Of a stretch of 64,000 nucleotides of DNA, positions 25,470 to 34,422 are shown piece after piece. The DNA lies in contig NZ_SRYB01000007.1 in NCBI RefSeq assembly GCF_004793975.1, positions 1-64,000 on the forward strand. Reading direction: 5' to 3'. The position numbers and the translations under genes were made by a program. This DNA comes from Lepagella muris (GTDB lineage Bacteria > Bacteroidota > Bacteroidia > Bacteroidales > Muribaculaceae). The stretch's first letter is position 1. The number at the start of each line of letters is the position of its first letter. The notes below the pieces were generated by a model. That model did not search any database. It saw nothing but the letters and a program-made list of their open reading frames with translations, and was not told where the DNA came from.

Positions 25470-28400
25470 ATGATAAGATTAATTCTTCTGATATTTGTGG
25501 CGTCGCTTATTCCGGCAAGAATGAGTGGCGCCTTTACCGCTCCGGAGTTTAACTTCACGCATTACACGACGGAGAACATCTTGCCGTCGAACAGCGTGCG
25601 CGACATAGTGCAGGGTCCGGAGGGGTTTATGTGGTTTGCCACCGATGGTGGACTTGTGAGGTTTGACGGCACAACGTCGAAGGTGATGGTGCCGGAGGAT
25701 GAGGATGGTGCTGATTTCTTCATACATTCCCTGTGCAATTCTGATAAAGGGTTGATTGTAGGCTCTGACCGTATGCTCTACCGTTATGACAGCCGGAAGG
25801 AGTGCCTGGTGCCATTCCCGTTGAGATATTCCGACAAGGTGAAAGAGGAAATATCAGGGGTGGTTGAGGATATCAGTACCGACTCGACGGGTGGAATATG
25901 GGTGTCGGTGGATGGAAAGGGTGTGTTTCACATCAATTCTGACGATATGGTGGATTTTCATCAGGATTTTCCGGAGATTGCGAATTTCATCGGTATGATC
26001 TACGTGGATGCGTCAGATATTGTATGGTGCGTGAGCACCGCAAACAGAGGCGGGATGTATCGCTTTGATAGAGGGCGTGCACGATTCGAGCCGTTTGAAA
26101 TCAAGATAGGAGGCAACAAGACGCAGGTCGGTGCGCTGGCAATGATGTGCGACACGCATGGCGACTATTGGCTTGCCACGTGGGATCAGGGGATATTACG
26201 TTTTAACGGTCGCACCGGTGCGGCTGAATGGGTGCTTGGTACGGAGGATGCCGGAAGGGTGTGGCACGTACATTCTATCATGGAATACTCCCCCTCGATG
26301 CTTTTGGTGGGTTCGGACAGCGGGTTGACACTGATTGACAAGGCTACGGGTGATTGCCGCGTCTACAAATCGGATGAACTGAATCCGCAGAGCCTTTCCG
26401 ACAGGTTTGTTTATCCAATAGTGCGGGATGAGGAGGGTGGTCTCTGGGTAGGCACTTACTACCGAGGGGTCAACTACATGAGCCGCGATTCGCAGCGGTT
26501 CAGGAGATGGAATCATTCGCGTTTCGCCAATTCGGTGAGTGGGAATGTCATATCGCGATTCTGTGAGGATGAGCGGGGCGACGTGTGGATAGGTAGTGCC
26601 GACGGCGGATTGTGCCGTTATGAACCCGACACGGGTCATTTCACCCATTATCCGCTGGGCGGAAAGAATGAGACCGACAACGTCAACGCTCTTTTAGCAG
26701 ATGGCGACCGTCTGTGGGTCGGGACGTATTCGAAGGGTGCCGGGGTGCTCGACATGAAGACGGGTGCGTGGCGCAAGGTATCTGTTGAGGGGGATTACGT
26801 CTACAGCAGCTATGCAATGAGCAAGGATAACGCGGGCAACGTGTGGATGGCTTCTACCGATATGCTGACGCGCTATAATAAGGAGAATGATTCGTTTGAG
26901 AATGTGGCTAACCTTGGGGCATGGATAATCGGGATAGAGGAGGACCGTAATGGTGAACTCTGGATTGCCACGCAGGGGCGTGGTCTTTTCCGCATGAATA
27001 CCGCCGACGGGAAGATGAAGAACTACACCACGTCGAAAATGCCCGGAGGTCTGCCTCATAATCATATCAACTGTGTGCATGTCGGGAGCGACGGGGAGGT
27101 GTATGTCGCCACTATCTACGGGGTCTACCGTTATGACCGGAAGAATGACAGCTTTGAGCATATAGATATGGACGCGCCGAATATTGTGCCGTTGTCGGTG
27201 GTGAAGTCGGGCGATGACCTATGGGTAGCCACCACGTCGGGGCTCGTGAGGGTGAACGGTGCAGGTAAGACGCGCCTCTTCACGTATGCCGACGGCATAA
27301 GCGACAATCAGTTTGTGCCGGGGGCATCGCTCCATGCCTCCGACGGAAAGATATATTATGGCACGGTGCATGGTTTCTGCCGTGTGGATCCGATGGAGGC
27401 ACGCAATAATGCCGCGCCCCCGAAGATAAAGTTTACGGGTCTTGACATAATCAACACTCCGGTGGAGGTGGGTGAGCGGAATCTGACGGAATCGCTCAAC
27501 AGCATCGACCGCCTGATAATGACTCATGCCGACCATACGTTCAGCATCTATTTCTCAGCGTTGAGCTATGCGAATCCGTCGGGTAATGCCTACCGCTACC
27601 GTCTGGAGGGGTTTGACAAGAGTTGGCATGAGGTGGGGAAGGATAACCGCGCCACATATTCCAATCTACCGTCGGGCGACTACGTGCTTCGCGTGCAGGC
27701 GGCGAATGCCGATGATGTATGGAATGATGAGGGTATAAGCCTGAGGATTGTGGTGGAGCCGGCATGGTATGCCTCCGTGTGGATGAAGACTCTCTACGTG
27801 CTGGCGGGTGTGGCTCTGCTGCTTTTGGGATTGAGATATATGGTGAGCCGCATGGAGCGTAACCATGTCATTGAACTTGACCGCATATTGGGTAATAAGG
27901 AGAAGGAGATGTTTCGCTCCAAGATGAAATTCTTCACGGTGGTGGCGCATGAGATACGCACTCCGGTGTCGCTTATAATCGGTCCGTTGGAGAAGATACT
28001 TGATTCGAAGGAGGAGTTCTCTACGGGTGTGAAGGATGATCTGAAGGTAATCCAAAGGAATGCGCGGCGTCTGCTTTCGCTCGTCAATCAGCTTCTCGAT
28101 TTCAAGAAGGTGGAGGACAACGCCCTTACCGTGGGTTTCCGGAGTGAGTTGATAACCCCGTTGATAGAGAATGTCACCGAGCGTTTCCGTCCGTCGCTCG
28201 AACAGAAGGGCGTGAGCCTGACGGTCAGTTGCCCGCCTGCTGATGTACGTGTGGATGTGGATCCGGAGGCTGTCACCAAGCTCGTCAGCAATCTTCTCAA
28301 TAATGCCCGGAAGTTTACGAAGGATATGATACGACTGGAATGTCAGATTCTGCCTGACGGTAAGAGATTCATGATAAGCGTGGAGGATAACGGTATCGGT

Positions 28401-29438
28401 ATCACGAAGGAGAACCGCGACAAGATTTTCAAGCCGTTTTTCCAAGTGCTCGACAATATCAGCGAGGCACGTGGCGGCACCGGTCTCGGACTGTCGATCG
28501 TGAAGAGCGTGGTGGATGCCCACGGCGGAGAGATAGAGCTTGACAGTGTGCCGGGTAAAGGGTCGAAATTCACGGCTATATTCCCGGTAAGACAGGAGAA
28601 TGTGATGCCTGCCGAGGAGACCGATGTGGTGGAGCCGGATGCCGAACCACAGGATGCTGTGGTGAAGAAAGTGGATGGCAGTAACCGTCCGGTGCTTCTT
28701 GTGGTGGATGACAATGAGGAGATGGTTAGATTCGTTTCTTCAAGTTTCGATGCCAATTATGAGGTGGTGACGGCAAACAACGGCAAGGTAGCTCTCGAGA
28801 AGATGTCGCGCCATAGTGTGTCGCTGATAATATGCGACTGGATGATGCCCGTCATGGATGGTGTGGAGTTTCTTAAGAGGGTGAGGGGTGATGAGAGATT
28901 TTGCCATGTGCCGTTTGTGATGCTGACTGCCAAGACCGATAATATGTCGAAGATAGAGACGATGAAGTCGGGGGCGGATTTCTATCTGGAGAAACCGTTC
29001 TCCACCAATTATCTTGCCGCCTGTGTGGCAAATCTTCTGGAGATGCGCACCATGCTGAAACGTAAGTTTGCCGACATGCCTCTTGAGCCTATGACCACTC
29101 TTGCCTCAACTCAGGTGGATAACGAGTTCCTGACCAGACTTCAGACTCTCATAGAGGAGAATTTCTCCAATCCGGAGCTTAACGTGGAGTTTCTTGCCGA
29201 CCATATCGGCATAAGCCGCAGCGGACTCTACACCAAGATACGCAGTCTTGCCGACGTCACGCCTAATGAACTGATCCAGATAACGCGTCTGAAGCGTGCC
29301 GCCGCATTGCTGAAGGAGGGTAAATACCGCATCAATGAGGTGAGCTATATGGTGGGGTTCAACAGCAGTTCATATTTCGCCCGATGCTTCCAGAAGCAGT
29401 TCGGTATGAAGCCGGGTGATTTCGTAGCCGAAAGCTGA
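25470..29438 (+). CDS. Hybrid two-component system sensor-regulator (HTCS)
   Basis: 1322 aa in one chain. A signal peptide precedes a periplasmic double beta-propeller of Reg_prop repeats (about 25-660, e.g. GPEGFMWFATDGGLVRFDG, DRNGELWIATQGRGLFRM). A Y_Y_Y domain (about 690-765) and a transmembrane helix (about 772-792, LYVLAGVALLLLGLRYMV) follow. The kinase has His827 (VVAHEIRTP) and the ATPase boxes DNGIGI and GTGLGLSIV. A receiver domain carries Asp1123 (ICDWMMPVMDG) and an AraC-type helix-turn-helix closes the protein (about 1210-1322). Such regulators bind an oligosaccharide in the periplasm and activate their glycan locus. It is the likely reader of the three direct-repeat promoters. 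Confidence 0.95.
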   Translation: MIRLILLIFVASLIPARMSGAFTAPEFNFTHYTTENILPSNSVRDIVQGPEGFMWFATDGGLVRFDGTTSKVMVPEDEDGADFFIHSLCNSDKGLIVGSDRMLYRYDSRKECLVPFPLRYSDKVKEEISGVVEDISTDSTGGIWVSVDGKGVFHINSDDMVDFHQDFPEIANFIGMIYVDASDIVWCVSTANRGGMYRFDRGRARFEPFEIKIGGNKTQVGALAMMCDTHGDYWLATWDQGILRFNGRTGAAEWVLGTEDAGRVWHVHSIMEYSPSMLLVGSDSGLTLIDKATGDCRVYKSDELNPQSLSDRFVYPIVRDEEGGLWVGTYYRGVNYMSRDSQRFRRWNHSRFANSVSGNVISRFCEDERGDVWIGSADGGLCRYEPDTGHFTHYPLGGKNETDNVNALLADGDRLWVGTYSKGAGVLDMKTGAWRKVSVEGDYVYSSYAMSKDNAGNVWMASTDMLTRYNKENDSFENVANLGAWIIGIEEDRNGELWIATQGRGLFRMNTADGKMKNYTTSKMPGGLPHNHINCVHVGSDGEVYVATIYGVYRYDRKNDSFEHIDMDAPNIVPLSVVKSGDDLWVATTSGLVRVNGAGKTRLFTYADGISDNQFVPGASLHASDGKIYYGTVHGFCRVDPMEARNNAAPPKIKFTGLDIINTPVEVGERNLTESLNSIDRLIMTHADHTFSIYFSALSYANPSGNAYRYRLEGFDKSWHEVGKDNRATYSNLPSGDYVLRVQAANADDVWNDEGISLRIVVEPAWYASVWMKTLYVLAGVALLLLGLRYMVSRMERNHVIELDRILGNKEKEMFRSKMKFFTVVAHEIRTPVSLIIGPLEKILDSKEEFSTGVKDDLKVIQRNARRLLSLVNQLLDFKKVEDNALTVGFRSELITPLIENVTERFRPSLEQKGVSLTVSCPPADVRVDVDPEAVTKLVSNLLNNARKFTKDMIRLECQILPDGKRFMISVEDNGIGITKENRDKIFKPFFQVLDNISEARGGTGLGLSIVKSVVDAHGGEIELDSVPGKGSKFTAIFPVRQENVMPAEETDVVEPDAEPQDAVVKKVDGSNRPVLLVVDDNEEMVRFVSSSFDANYEVVTANNGKVALEKMSRHSVSLIICDWMMPVMDGVEFLKRVRGDERFCHVPFVMLTAKTDNMSKIETMKSGADFYLEKPFSTNYLAACVANLLEMRTMLKRKFADMPLEPMTTLASTQVDNEFLTRLQTLIEENFSNPELNVEFLADHIGISRSGLYTKIRSLADVTPNELIQITRLKRAAALLKEGKYRINEVSYMVGFNSSSYFARCFQKQFGMKPGDFVAES

Positions 29439-29446
29439 TGCGGAAA

Positions 29447-29477
29447 AAGAGGATGTGCGGGTTGCGCACATCCTCTT
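29447..29477. terminator. Intrinsic terminator after the sensor gene
   Basis: aagaggatgtgcg and cgcacatcctctt form a perfect 13-bp stem with a 5-nt loop, 9 bp after the sensor stop, followed by gccaattttt. The converging araB gene ends at 29643, so it may serve both sides. Confidence 0.75.
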
Positions 29478-29485
29478 GCCAATTT

Positions 29486-29641
29486 TTACTTAAGGTTTAT
29501 AGTTTATGGTTTATAGTTTATGGTTTAGGTTTTAGGGTTTAAGGTTTAAGGTCGTACATTTGTACCGTTTATCATAACCCATAAACTATAAATCCTACCC
29601 CATAAACCATAATCTATCCCCCATAAACTATAAACTATAAA
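29486..29641. repeat. AT-rich palindromic repeat between converging genes
   Basis: The left half repeats ggtttatagtttat units; the right half repeats ataaactataaacc units, so the whole forms a large imperfect cruciform around tcgtacatttgtacc. It belongs with the TTTAAAC-type repeats at 21122-21552. It probably helps end both converging transcripts. Confidence 0.6.
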
Positions 29642-29642
29642 C

Positions 29643-31241
29643 CTATTTCTTATATTCCACGGCGGCTTTCTCCACGGGGAGTGCCTCCATGTAGTTCTCG
29701 ATATATACGTTGAAGCCTGCAACGTCTTCCTCTGTCGGGGAGATGCTCACGCCGGTGTTGCCGGCGAAGACCTCCATCTCAAGGTAGTCGGCGAGGTTGC
29801 GGTCATTGTGGTTGTTGACCAGATAGCCTGCAAGGAGAGCCATGCCCCATGCGCCACCCTCTCCGGCTGTCTCCATTACGGAGATGGGGGAGTTGAGGGC
29901 TGCGGCAAGTATGCGCTGACCCACGCCCGGAGTCTTGAAGAGACCGCCGTGTCCGGTGATACGGTCCACCTTGATCTTCTCGTCGTTGAAAAGGATGTCG
30001 TTGCCGATCTTCAGGCACGCAACGGCTGCGTGGATGTTGGCACGCATGAAGTTGGCGAGGTTGAAGCGGTTGCCGACTGAACGCACGAAGAGCGGACGTC
30101 CCTCGTTAAGTCCGGTGATAGGCTCGCCGGAGAAATAGTTGTAGGATACGAGACCACCACAATCCGGGTCGCCGGTGAGAGCGTTGTTGTAGAGCTTGCC
30201 GAAGATTTCGTTCATGTCAACGGGCACGCCGAGAAGTTCGGTATATTCACGGAAGAGACCCACCCATGCGTTGAGGTCGGAGGTGCAGTTGTTGCAGTGC
30301 ACCATTGCCACGAGGCTACCGTCGGGGGTGGTCACCATGTCGATCATCTCGTAAGGCTTGCTCAACTCTTTCTCCAGAACGATCATCGAGAATGATGACG
30401 TGCCGGCAGACACGTTGCCTGTGCGCTGCTTCACGGCGTTGGTTGCCACCATGCCGGTGCCTGCGTCGCCTTCAGGCGGGCAAAGGGGTGCGCCTGCCTG
30501 GAGATTGCCGGAGATGTCGAGTCTCTTGGCACCCTCTTCAGTGAGTGTGCCGGCGTTTTCACCTGCCAGGAGCACTTTCGGAAGCACATCCTCCAGTTTC
30601 CAAGAGAAACCTTTGTCGGCGATGAGGTTGTCAAACTTCTCCACCATAGTGGCGTCGTAGTTCTTTGTCTCCGGATTCACGGGTATCATGCCGGAGCCGT
30701 CGCCTATGCCGATGACTTTCTCTCCGGTGAGCTGCCAGTGGATATATCCGGCGAGTGTGGTGATGAACGCCACATCTTTCACGTGCTCCTCACCGTTGAG
30801 GATAGCCTGGTAGAGATGAGAGATGCTCCAGCGGAGAGGTATGTTATACTGGAAGAGCTCGGAAAGGATGGATGCAGCCTCACCGGTGTTGGTGTTGCGC
30901 CATGTGCGGAACGGGGCGAGCATGTTGCCATCCTTGTCGAACGGCATGTAGCCGTGCATCATCGCGCTGATGCCGATAGCGGCAAGCGAGGTGATCTCCA
31001 CGCCATATTTCTCCTTCACGTTCTCGCGGAGGTCGCGGTAGCAGTCCTGAACGCCAAACCAGATAGCCTCCAGGCTGTAGGTCCAGAGATTGTTGACAAA
31101 CTGGTTTTCCCATTCGTGGCTACCCTGGGCTATGGGGTTGTTGTTCTCGTCGATGAGGACAGCCTTGATGCGGGTAGAGCCAAACTCTATACCGAGGATG
31201 GCTTTACCCGACTCTATGGTTGCTTTTGCTTTTTCAGGCAT
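29643..31241 (-). CDS. araB: L-ribulokinase
   Basis: 532 aa from ATG 31241. The open frame could begin at a TTG at 31259, overlapping araA, but the ATG places the known FGGY start (ILGIEFGSTRIKAVLID) correctly. It phosphorylates L-ribulose to L-ribulose 5-phosphate using ATP in the cytoplasm. FGGY-kinase features: IEFGSTR phosphate loop, IGDGSGMIPV, GTSSFSMIV and GGLFKTPGVGQRILAAALN with GAWGMALLAG near the end. It is the last gene of the araDAB segment, 11 bp after araA. Confidence 0.92.
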   Translation of the reverse strand: MPEKAKATIESGKAILGIEFGSTRIKAVLIDENNNPIAQGSHEWENQFVNNLWTYSLEAIWFGVQDCYRDLRENVKEKYGVEITSLAAIGISAMMHGYMPFDKDGNMLAPFRTWRNTNTGEAASILSELFQYNIPLRWSISHLYQAILNGEEHVKDVAFITTLAGYIHWQLTGEKVIGIGDGSGMIPVNPETKNYDATMVEKFDNLIADKGFSWKLEDVLPKVLLAGENAGTLTEEGAKRLDISGNLQAGAPLCPPEGDAGTGMVATNAVKQRTGNVSAGTSSFSMIVLEKELSKPYEMIDMVTTPDGSLVAMVHCNNCTSDLNAWVGLFREYTELLGVPVDMNEIFGKLYNNALTGDPDCGGLVSYNYFSGEPITGLNEGRPLFVRSVGNRFNLANFMRANIHAAVACLKIGNDILFNDEKIKVDRITGHGGLFKTPGVGQRILAAALNSPISVMETAGEGGAWGMALLAGYLVNNHNDRNLADYLEMEVFAGNTGVSISPTEEDVAGFNVYIENYMEALPVEKAAVEYKK

Positions 31242-31252
31242 GAGGGGAGGGA

Positions 31253-32782
31253 TTAGCAAAGTGATTTGTTAAGCATGTAGTACACCTCGTTCCAGCGGAG
31301 TGAATCCTTGAATGCCGGGATTGTGGTGTGGGCGTTGATGTGTGCCATCTCGATGCCTGCGATCTCTGCGTAGTCTTCCCAGTATTCGGGGGTGAGCTCG
31401 TAGGAGAAGCAAGAGTGGTGAGTGCCGCCGGCGAGAATCCATGCAGCCGCGCCTGTCTCGAAGTTGGGCATGGGAATCCAGAGAGCGGATGCCACGGGAA
31501 GCTTCGGAAGCGGTTTCGACTTGATGCACTCTACGTCGTTTGCGATCAGACGGAAACGGTTGCCGAGGTCAACGACTGTGGCAGTGATGCCGGGGTTCGG
31601 ACGAGATGTGAACACGAGACGTGCTGTGAGGCTCTTGCGGATACCGATGCCGAGGAAGTGAACTTCCAGACGAGGTTTCTCCTCTGCGATGAGGGGGCAC
31701 ACCTCAAGCATGTGCGCCTGGAGGATTGAGCTGTTCTTGCCGTCGAAGTTGAGAGTGTAGTCCTCAAGGAATGAGCAGCCTTTACCTTCCGACATCACCC
31801 ATACTGTGCGGTAGAGAGCCGCGCTCTTCCAGTCGCCCTCTGCGCCGAAGCCGTAGCCTTCAGCCATGAGACGCTGAGAAGCGAGACCCGGAATCTGGTC
31901 GAAGCCGACGAATTTGGGATCGTTGATGTCGTTAGTGCCGAGGTCGTCGAAGTTTGTGGTGAAGCCTTTCGCACCCTTAGCCTTGAGTATTGCGCGGAGA
32001 GTGAGCTCAGCGTGAGCGGCGTTCCAGATCTTCTTGTATTCCTCAGTAGAGGGATCTTTCAGATTGTCGGCTACAACATATTCGTTGAAGTAAGTCTCCA
32101 CGAGAGCCTTGATATCCTCCTCCTTGATCTGCTTGTGGTATTCCATCAGCTCGCTTACGGGGGTGTAGTCCACGTGGTAGCCGAGACGCTGTTCAGCCTC
32201 CACCTTGTCGCCGTCGGTCACGGCAACGTTGTTCATCTGGTCGCCGAAGCGGAGGATGAGGCAGTCCTGAGCATCAGCCCAAGCTACAGCCACGCGCTCC
32301 CATACGGCGATTTTTTTCTGAGCCTCGGGGTCGCTCCAATGTCCTACGACAACTTTGCGACGGATGCGCATGCGGGTGCAGATATGACCGAACTCACGGT
32401 CGCCGTGTGCACTCTGGTTGAGGTTCATGAAGTCCATATCCATGTCGTTCCATGGAATTTCGGCATTGTATTGTGTGTGGAAGTGGAGCATCGGCTTGTT
32501 GAGCTGCTGCAGACCGCGGATCCACATTTTTGCGGGTGAGAATGTGTGCATCCAAGTGATGACACCGGCACATTTGGGGTCGTTGTTGGCAGCGAGCATG
32601 ATTTCGCTTACCTCTTTTGATGAGTTGGCTGTGCCTTTATATACTACTTTTACGGGAAGGTTGCCTGAGTTGTTGAGACCTTCTACCATTTCGCGTGAAT
32701 GAGCGTCGACTTTGACAACTGCATCGCCTCCGTAGAGGAGCTGGGCACCTGTTACCCACCAGATTTCATAGTTTTCAAACAT
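31253..32782 (-). CDS. araA: L-arabinose isomerase
   Basis: 509 aa. It converts L-arabinose to L-ribulose, needing Mn2+. The family start YEIWWVTGAQLLYG, the metal and catalytic acid region MAEGYGFGAEGDWK, the second acid/His region FLEDYTLNF...QAHMLEVCP and the C-terminal GGTHHSCFSY histidines are all present, and the length is typical. It lies between araD (174 bp upstream, with a tandem repeat array) and araB. Confidence 0.95.
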   Translation of the reverse strand: MFENYEIWWVTGAQLLYGGDAVVKVDAHSREMVEGLNNSGNLPVKVVYKGTANSSKEVSEIMLAANNDPKCAGVITWMHTFSPAKMWIRGLQQLNKPMLHFHTQYNAEIPWNDMDMDFMNLNQSAHGDREFGHICTRMRIRRKVVVGHWSDPEAQKKIAVWERVAVAWADAQDCLILRFGDQMNNVAVTDGDKVEAEQRLGYHVDYTPVSELMEYHKQIKEEDIKALVETYFNEYVVADNLKDPSTEEYKKIWNAAHAELTLRAILKAKGAKGFTTNFDDLGTNDINDPKFVGFDQIPGLASQRLMAEGYGFGAEGDWKSAALYRTVWVMSEGKGCSFLEDYTLNFDGKNSSILQAHMLEVCPLIAEEKPRLEVHFLGIGIRKSLTARLVFTSRPNPGITATVVDLGNRFRLIANDVECIKSKPLPKLPVASALWIPMPNFETGAAAWILAGGTHHSCFSYELTPEYWEDYAEIAGIEMAHINAHTTIPAFKDSLRWNEVYYMLNKSLC

Positions 32783-32840
32783 GGTTGTATTGTTTTTTTA
32801 GGTTGTTGGTTTTGTTTTTTGTTGGTTTTGGTTGTTTTGT

Positions 32841-32940
32841 TGTATCATGATGTATCATGATGTAACATGAGGTATCATGATGTAACATGTTGTATCATGA
32901 TTTATCATGATGCATCGTGTTATATCATGGGGTAGCATGA
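32841..32940. repeat. Ten copies of a 10-bp tandem repeat between araD and araA
   Basis: Ten units of consensus tgtatcatga run without gap from 32841 to 32940. Examples are tgtatcatga, tgtaacatga, ggtatcatga and tttatcatga, with later copies more diverged. Most units hold the palindrome tcatga, and the period is one helical turn. It fills the araD-araA gap inside the operon, upstream of araA. Possible roles are a regulator array or a message-level element; neither is shown. Confidence 0.85.
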
Positions 32941-32956
32941 GGATGCTGCGGCGTGA

Positions 32957-33643
32957 TTATTGCCCGTAGTAGGCGTTGGGACCGTGTTTGCGGTTGAAGT
33001 GCTTTTCTACGAGGAGCGGGTTCATCGTGAGCTGCGGGTTGAGGGTGAATGCCACGAATGCCATCTTTGCCACCTGTTCGAGCACGACTGCGTTGTGTAC
33101 TGCCTCGTGGGGTGTCTTGCCCCATGTGAAGGGTCCGTGGTTGTTGACGAGTACGCCGGGGGTGTGCATTGGGTTCATGCCCTCGAATGTCTCGATAATC
33201 ACGTTGCCGGTCTCCAGCTCGTAGTCGCCTTTTACCTCCTGCTCTGTCATTGAGCGGGTGCAGGGGATTGCCTCATGGAAATAGTCGGCGTGTGTGGTGC
33301 CGATATTCGGGATCGGATTCCCTGTCTGAGCCCATGCAGTGGCGAATGTGGAGTGGGTGTGTACTACACCGCCGATTTCGGGGAATGCACGGTAGAGTGC
33401 GAGATGGGTGGGGGTGTCGGAGGAGGGTTTCAGTGAGCCTTCCACCACTTTCCCTGTGGCAAGATCCACCACTACCATATCCTCAGGTTTCATATTGTCG
33501 TAGCTTACGCCGGAGGGCTTGATCACTACAAGACCGCGTTCACGGTCGATGCCGGAGACGTTGCCCCATGTGAAAATCACGAGACCGTGAGCCACAAGTT
33601 CGAGGTTGGCTTCACAAACTTTTTTCTTAAGTTGTTCGAGCAT
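32957..33643 (-). CDS. araD: L-ribulose-5-phosphate 4-epimerase
   Basis: 228 aa from ATG 33643 (MLEQLKKKVCEANL). A longer frame to 33724 has no family match and is rejected. It makes D-xylulose 5-phosphate from L-ribulose 5-phosphate, feeding the pentose phosphate pathway. Class II aldolase-type zinc ligands are visible: Asp76 in SSDTPTHLALY, His95 and His97 (VVHTHSTFATAW) and His169 (NNHGPFTW). The length is as in other bacteria. It is 77 bp after the Nudix regulator gene. Confidence 0.95.
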   Translation of the reverse strand: MLEQLKKKVCEANLELVAHGLVIFTWGNVSGIDRERGLVVIKPSGVSYDNMKPEDMVVVDLATGKVVEGSLKPSSDTPTHLALYRAFPEIGGVVHTHSTFATAWAQTGNPIPNIGTTHADYFHEAIPCTRSMTEQEVKGDYELETGNVIIETFEGMNPMHTPGVLVNNHGPFTWGKTPHEAVHNAVVLEQVAKMAFVAFTLNPQLTMNPLLVEKHFNRKHGPNAYYGQ

Positions 33644-33720
33644 ATAGCTAATTATTAAGAGAGTCAGAATTAAATTGAAAAATATTATTTGACCTGTGCA
33701 TGCCGTCATCCTTACGATGG

Positions 33721-34380
33721 TCATGCAGGATGCACAAACCGGTATAGACGTGCACCGCGTTTCGATGATTCCTTATCGATGAGGTCTGTCTGTTCGAGTC
33801 CAGGTATCTCCGCTATGCGTTTGCGGAAATTCCGTTTGTCGAGTTCCTTGCCTGTCACTGTCTCCACGAGCGTCTGAAGCTGCGTGAGTGTGAAATATTC
33901 AGGCAGAAGGTTGAATGCGAGTGCATCGGTCAGAATCTTTCGCCGCATCACGGAAAGAGCCTTGCTGATCATTCCCGGATGATCAAACCCGAGTGGCGGT
34001 AGCGTGTTGACGTTCACCCAGTCGGCATTGTATTCCTTAAGGACCTTCTCATCCACTTCATTTCTATTGAGCAATGCGAAGTATGCCACAGAGATCACCC
34101 GTGCACCCGGATCGCGGTCAATTTCACCGAAGGCACCAATCTGACGCACGAAGACGTCGTTGAGACCGGTCAGCTCCTGAAGAACTCTTCGGGCGGCTTC
34201 GTCAACGCTCTCATTGTCGTTGACGAAGCCTCCGATAAGCGACCATTTCCCTTTTTCCGGTTCGAAATCACGCTTTATCAGCAGCACGTTCAGGCTGTCG
34301 TTGTCAACAGCGAATATGATGCAGTCGACTGAGACGTGAAACCGTGGAAAGGAGGAATATGCCGTTAGAGGAGTTGTCAT
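33721..34380 (-). CDS. araR: Nudix-type transcriptional regulator of arabinose utilisation (AraR-like)
   Basis: 219 aa. A Nudix domain (about 12-145) is followed by a winged-helix DNA-binding part (about 150-219: LTQLQTLVETV...LDKRNFRKRIAEI). The Nudix box is GGFVNDNESVDEAARRVLQE-LTGL: the spacing is kept, but the REUxEE core reads RVLQEL, so two of the metal-binding acids are lost. This fits the Bacteroidetes AraR/NrtR-like regulators, which bind a sugar signal rather than hydrolyse nucleotides. It lies inside the ara operon, which it probably represses or activates in response to arabinose. The symbol is by analogy. Confidence 0.8.
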   Translation of the reverse strand: MTTPLTAYSSFPRFHVSVDCIIFAVDNDSLNVLLIKRDFEPEKGKWSLIGGFVNDNESVDEAARRVLQELTGLNDVFVRQIGAFGEIDRDPGARVISVAYFALLNRNEVDEKVLKEYNADWVNVNTLPPLGFDHPGMISKALSVMRRKILTDALAFNLLPEYFTLTQLQTLVETVTGKELDKRNFRKRIAEIPGLEQTDLIDKESSKRGARLYRFVHPA

Positions 34381-34422
34381 TATCCCTTTGAATGATTACT
34401 CGTTTTTGGTAAAATATCCGGA

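Noticed and set aside
27666..28523. 285-codon open frame antisense to the sensor kinase region
   Set aside because: Mirror of conserved kinase codons; His/Arg/Leu-rich shadow composition.
31242..31259. Upstream TTG start for araB
   Set aside because: It would overlap araA; the ATG at 31241 gives the normal FGGY start.
32841..32940. CRISPR-like array between araD and araA
   Set aside because: Units are only 10 bp with no spacers; a plain tandem repeat.
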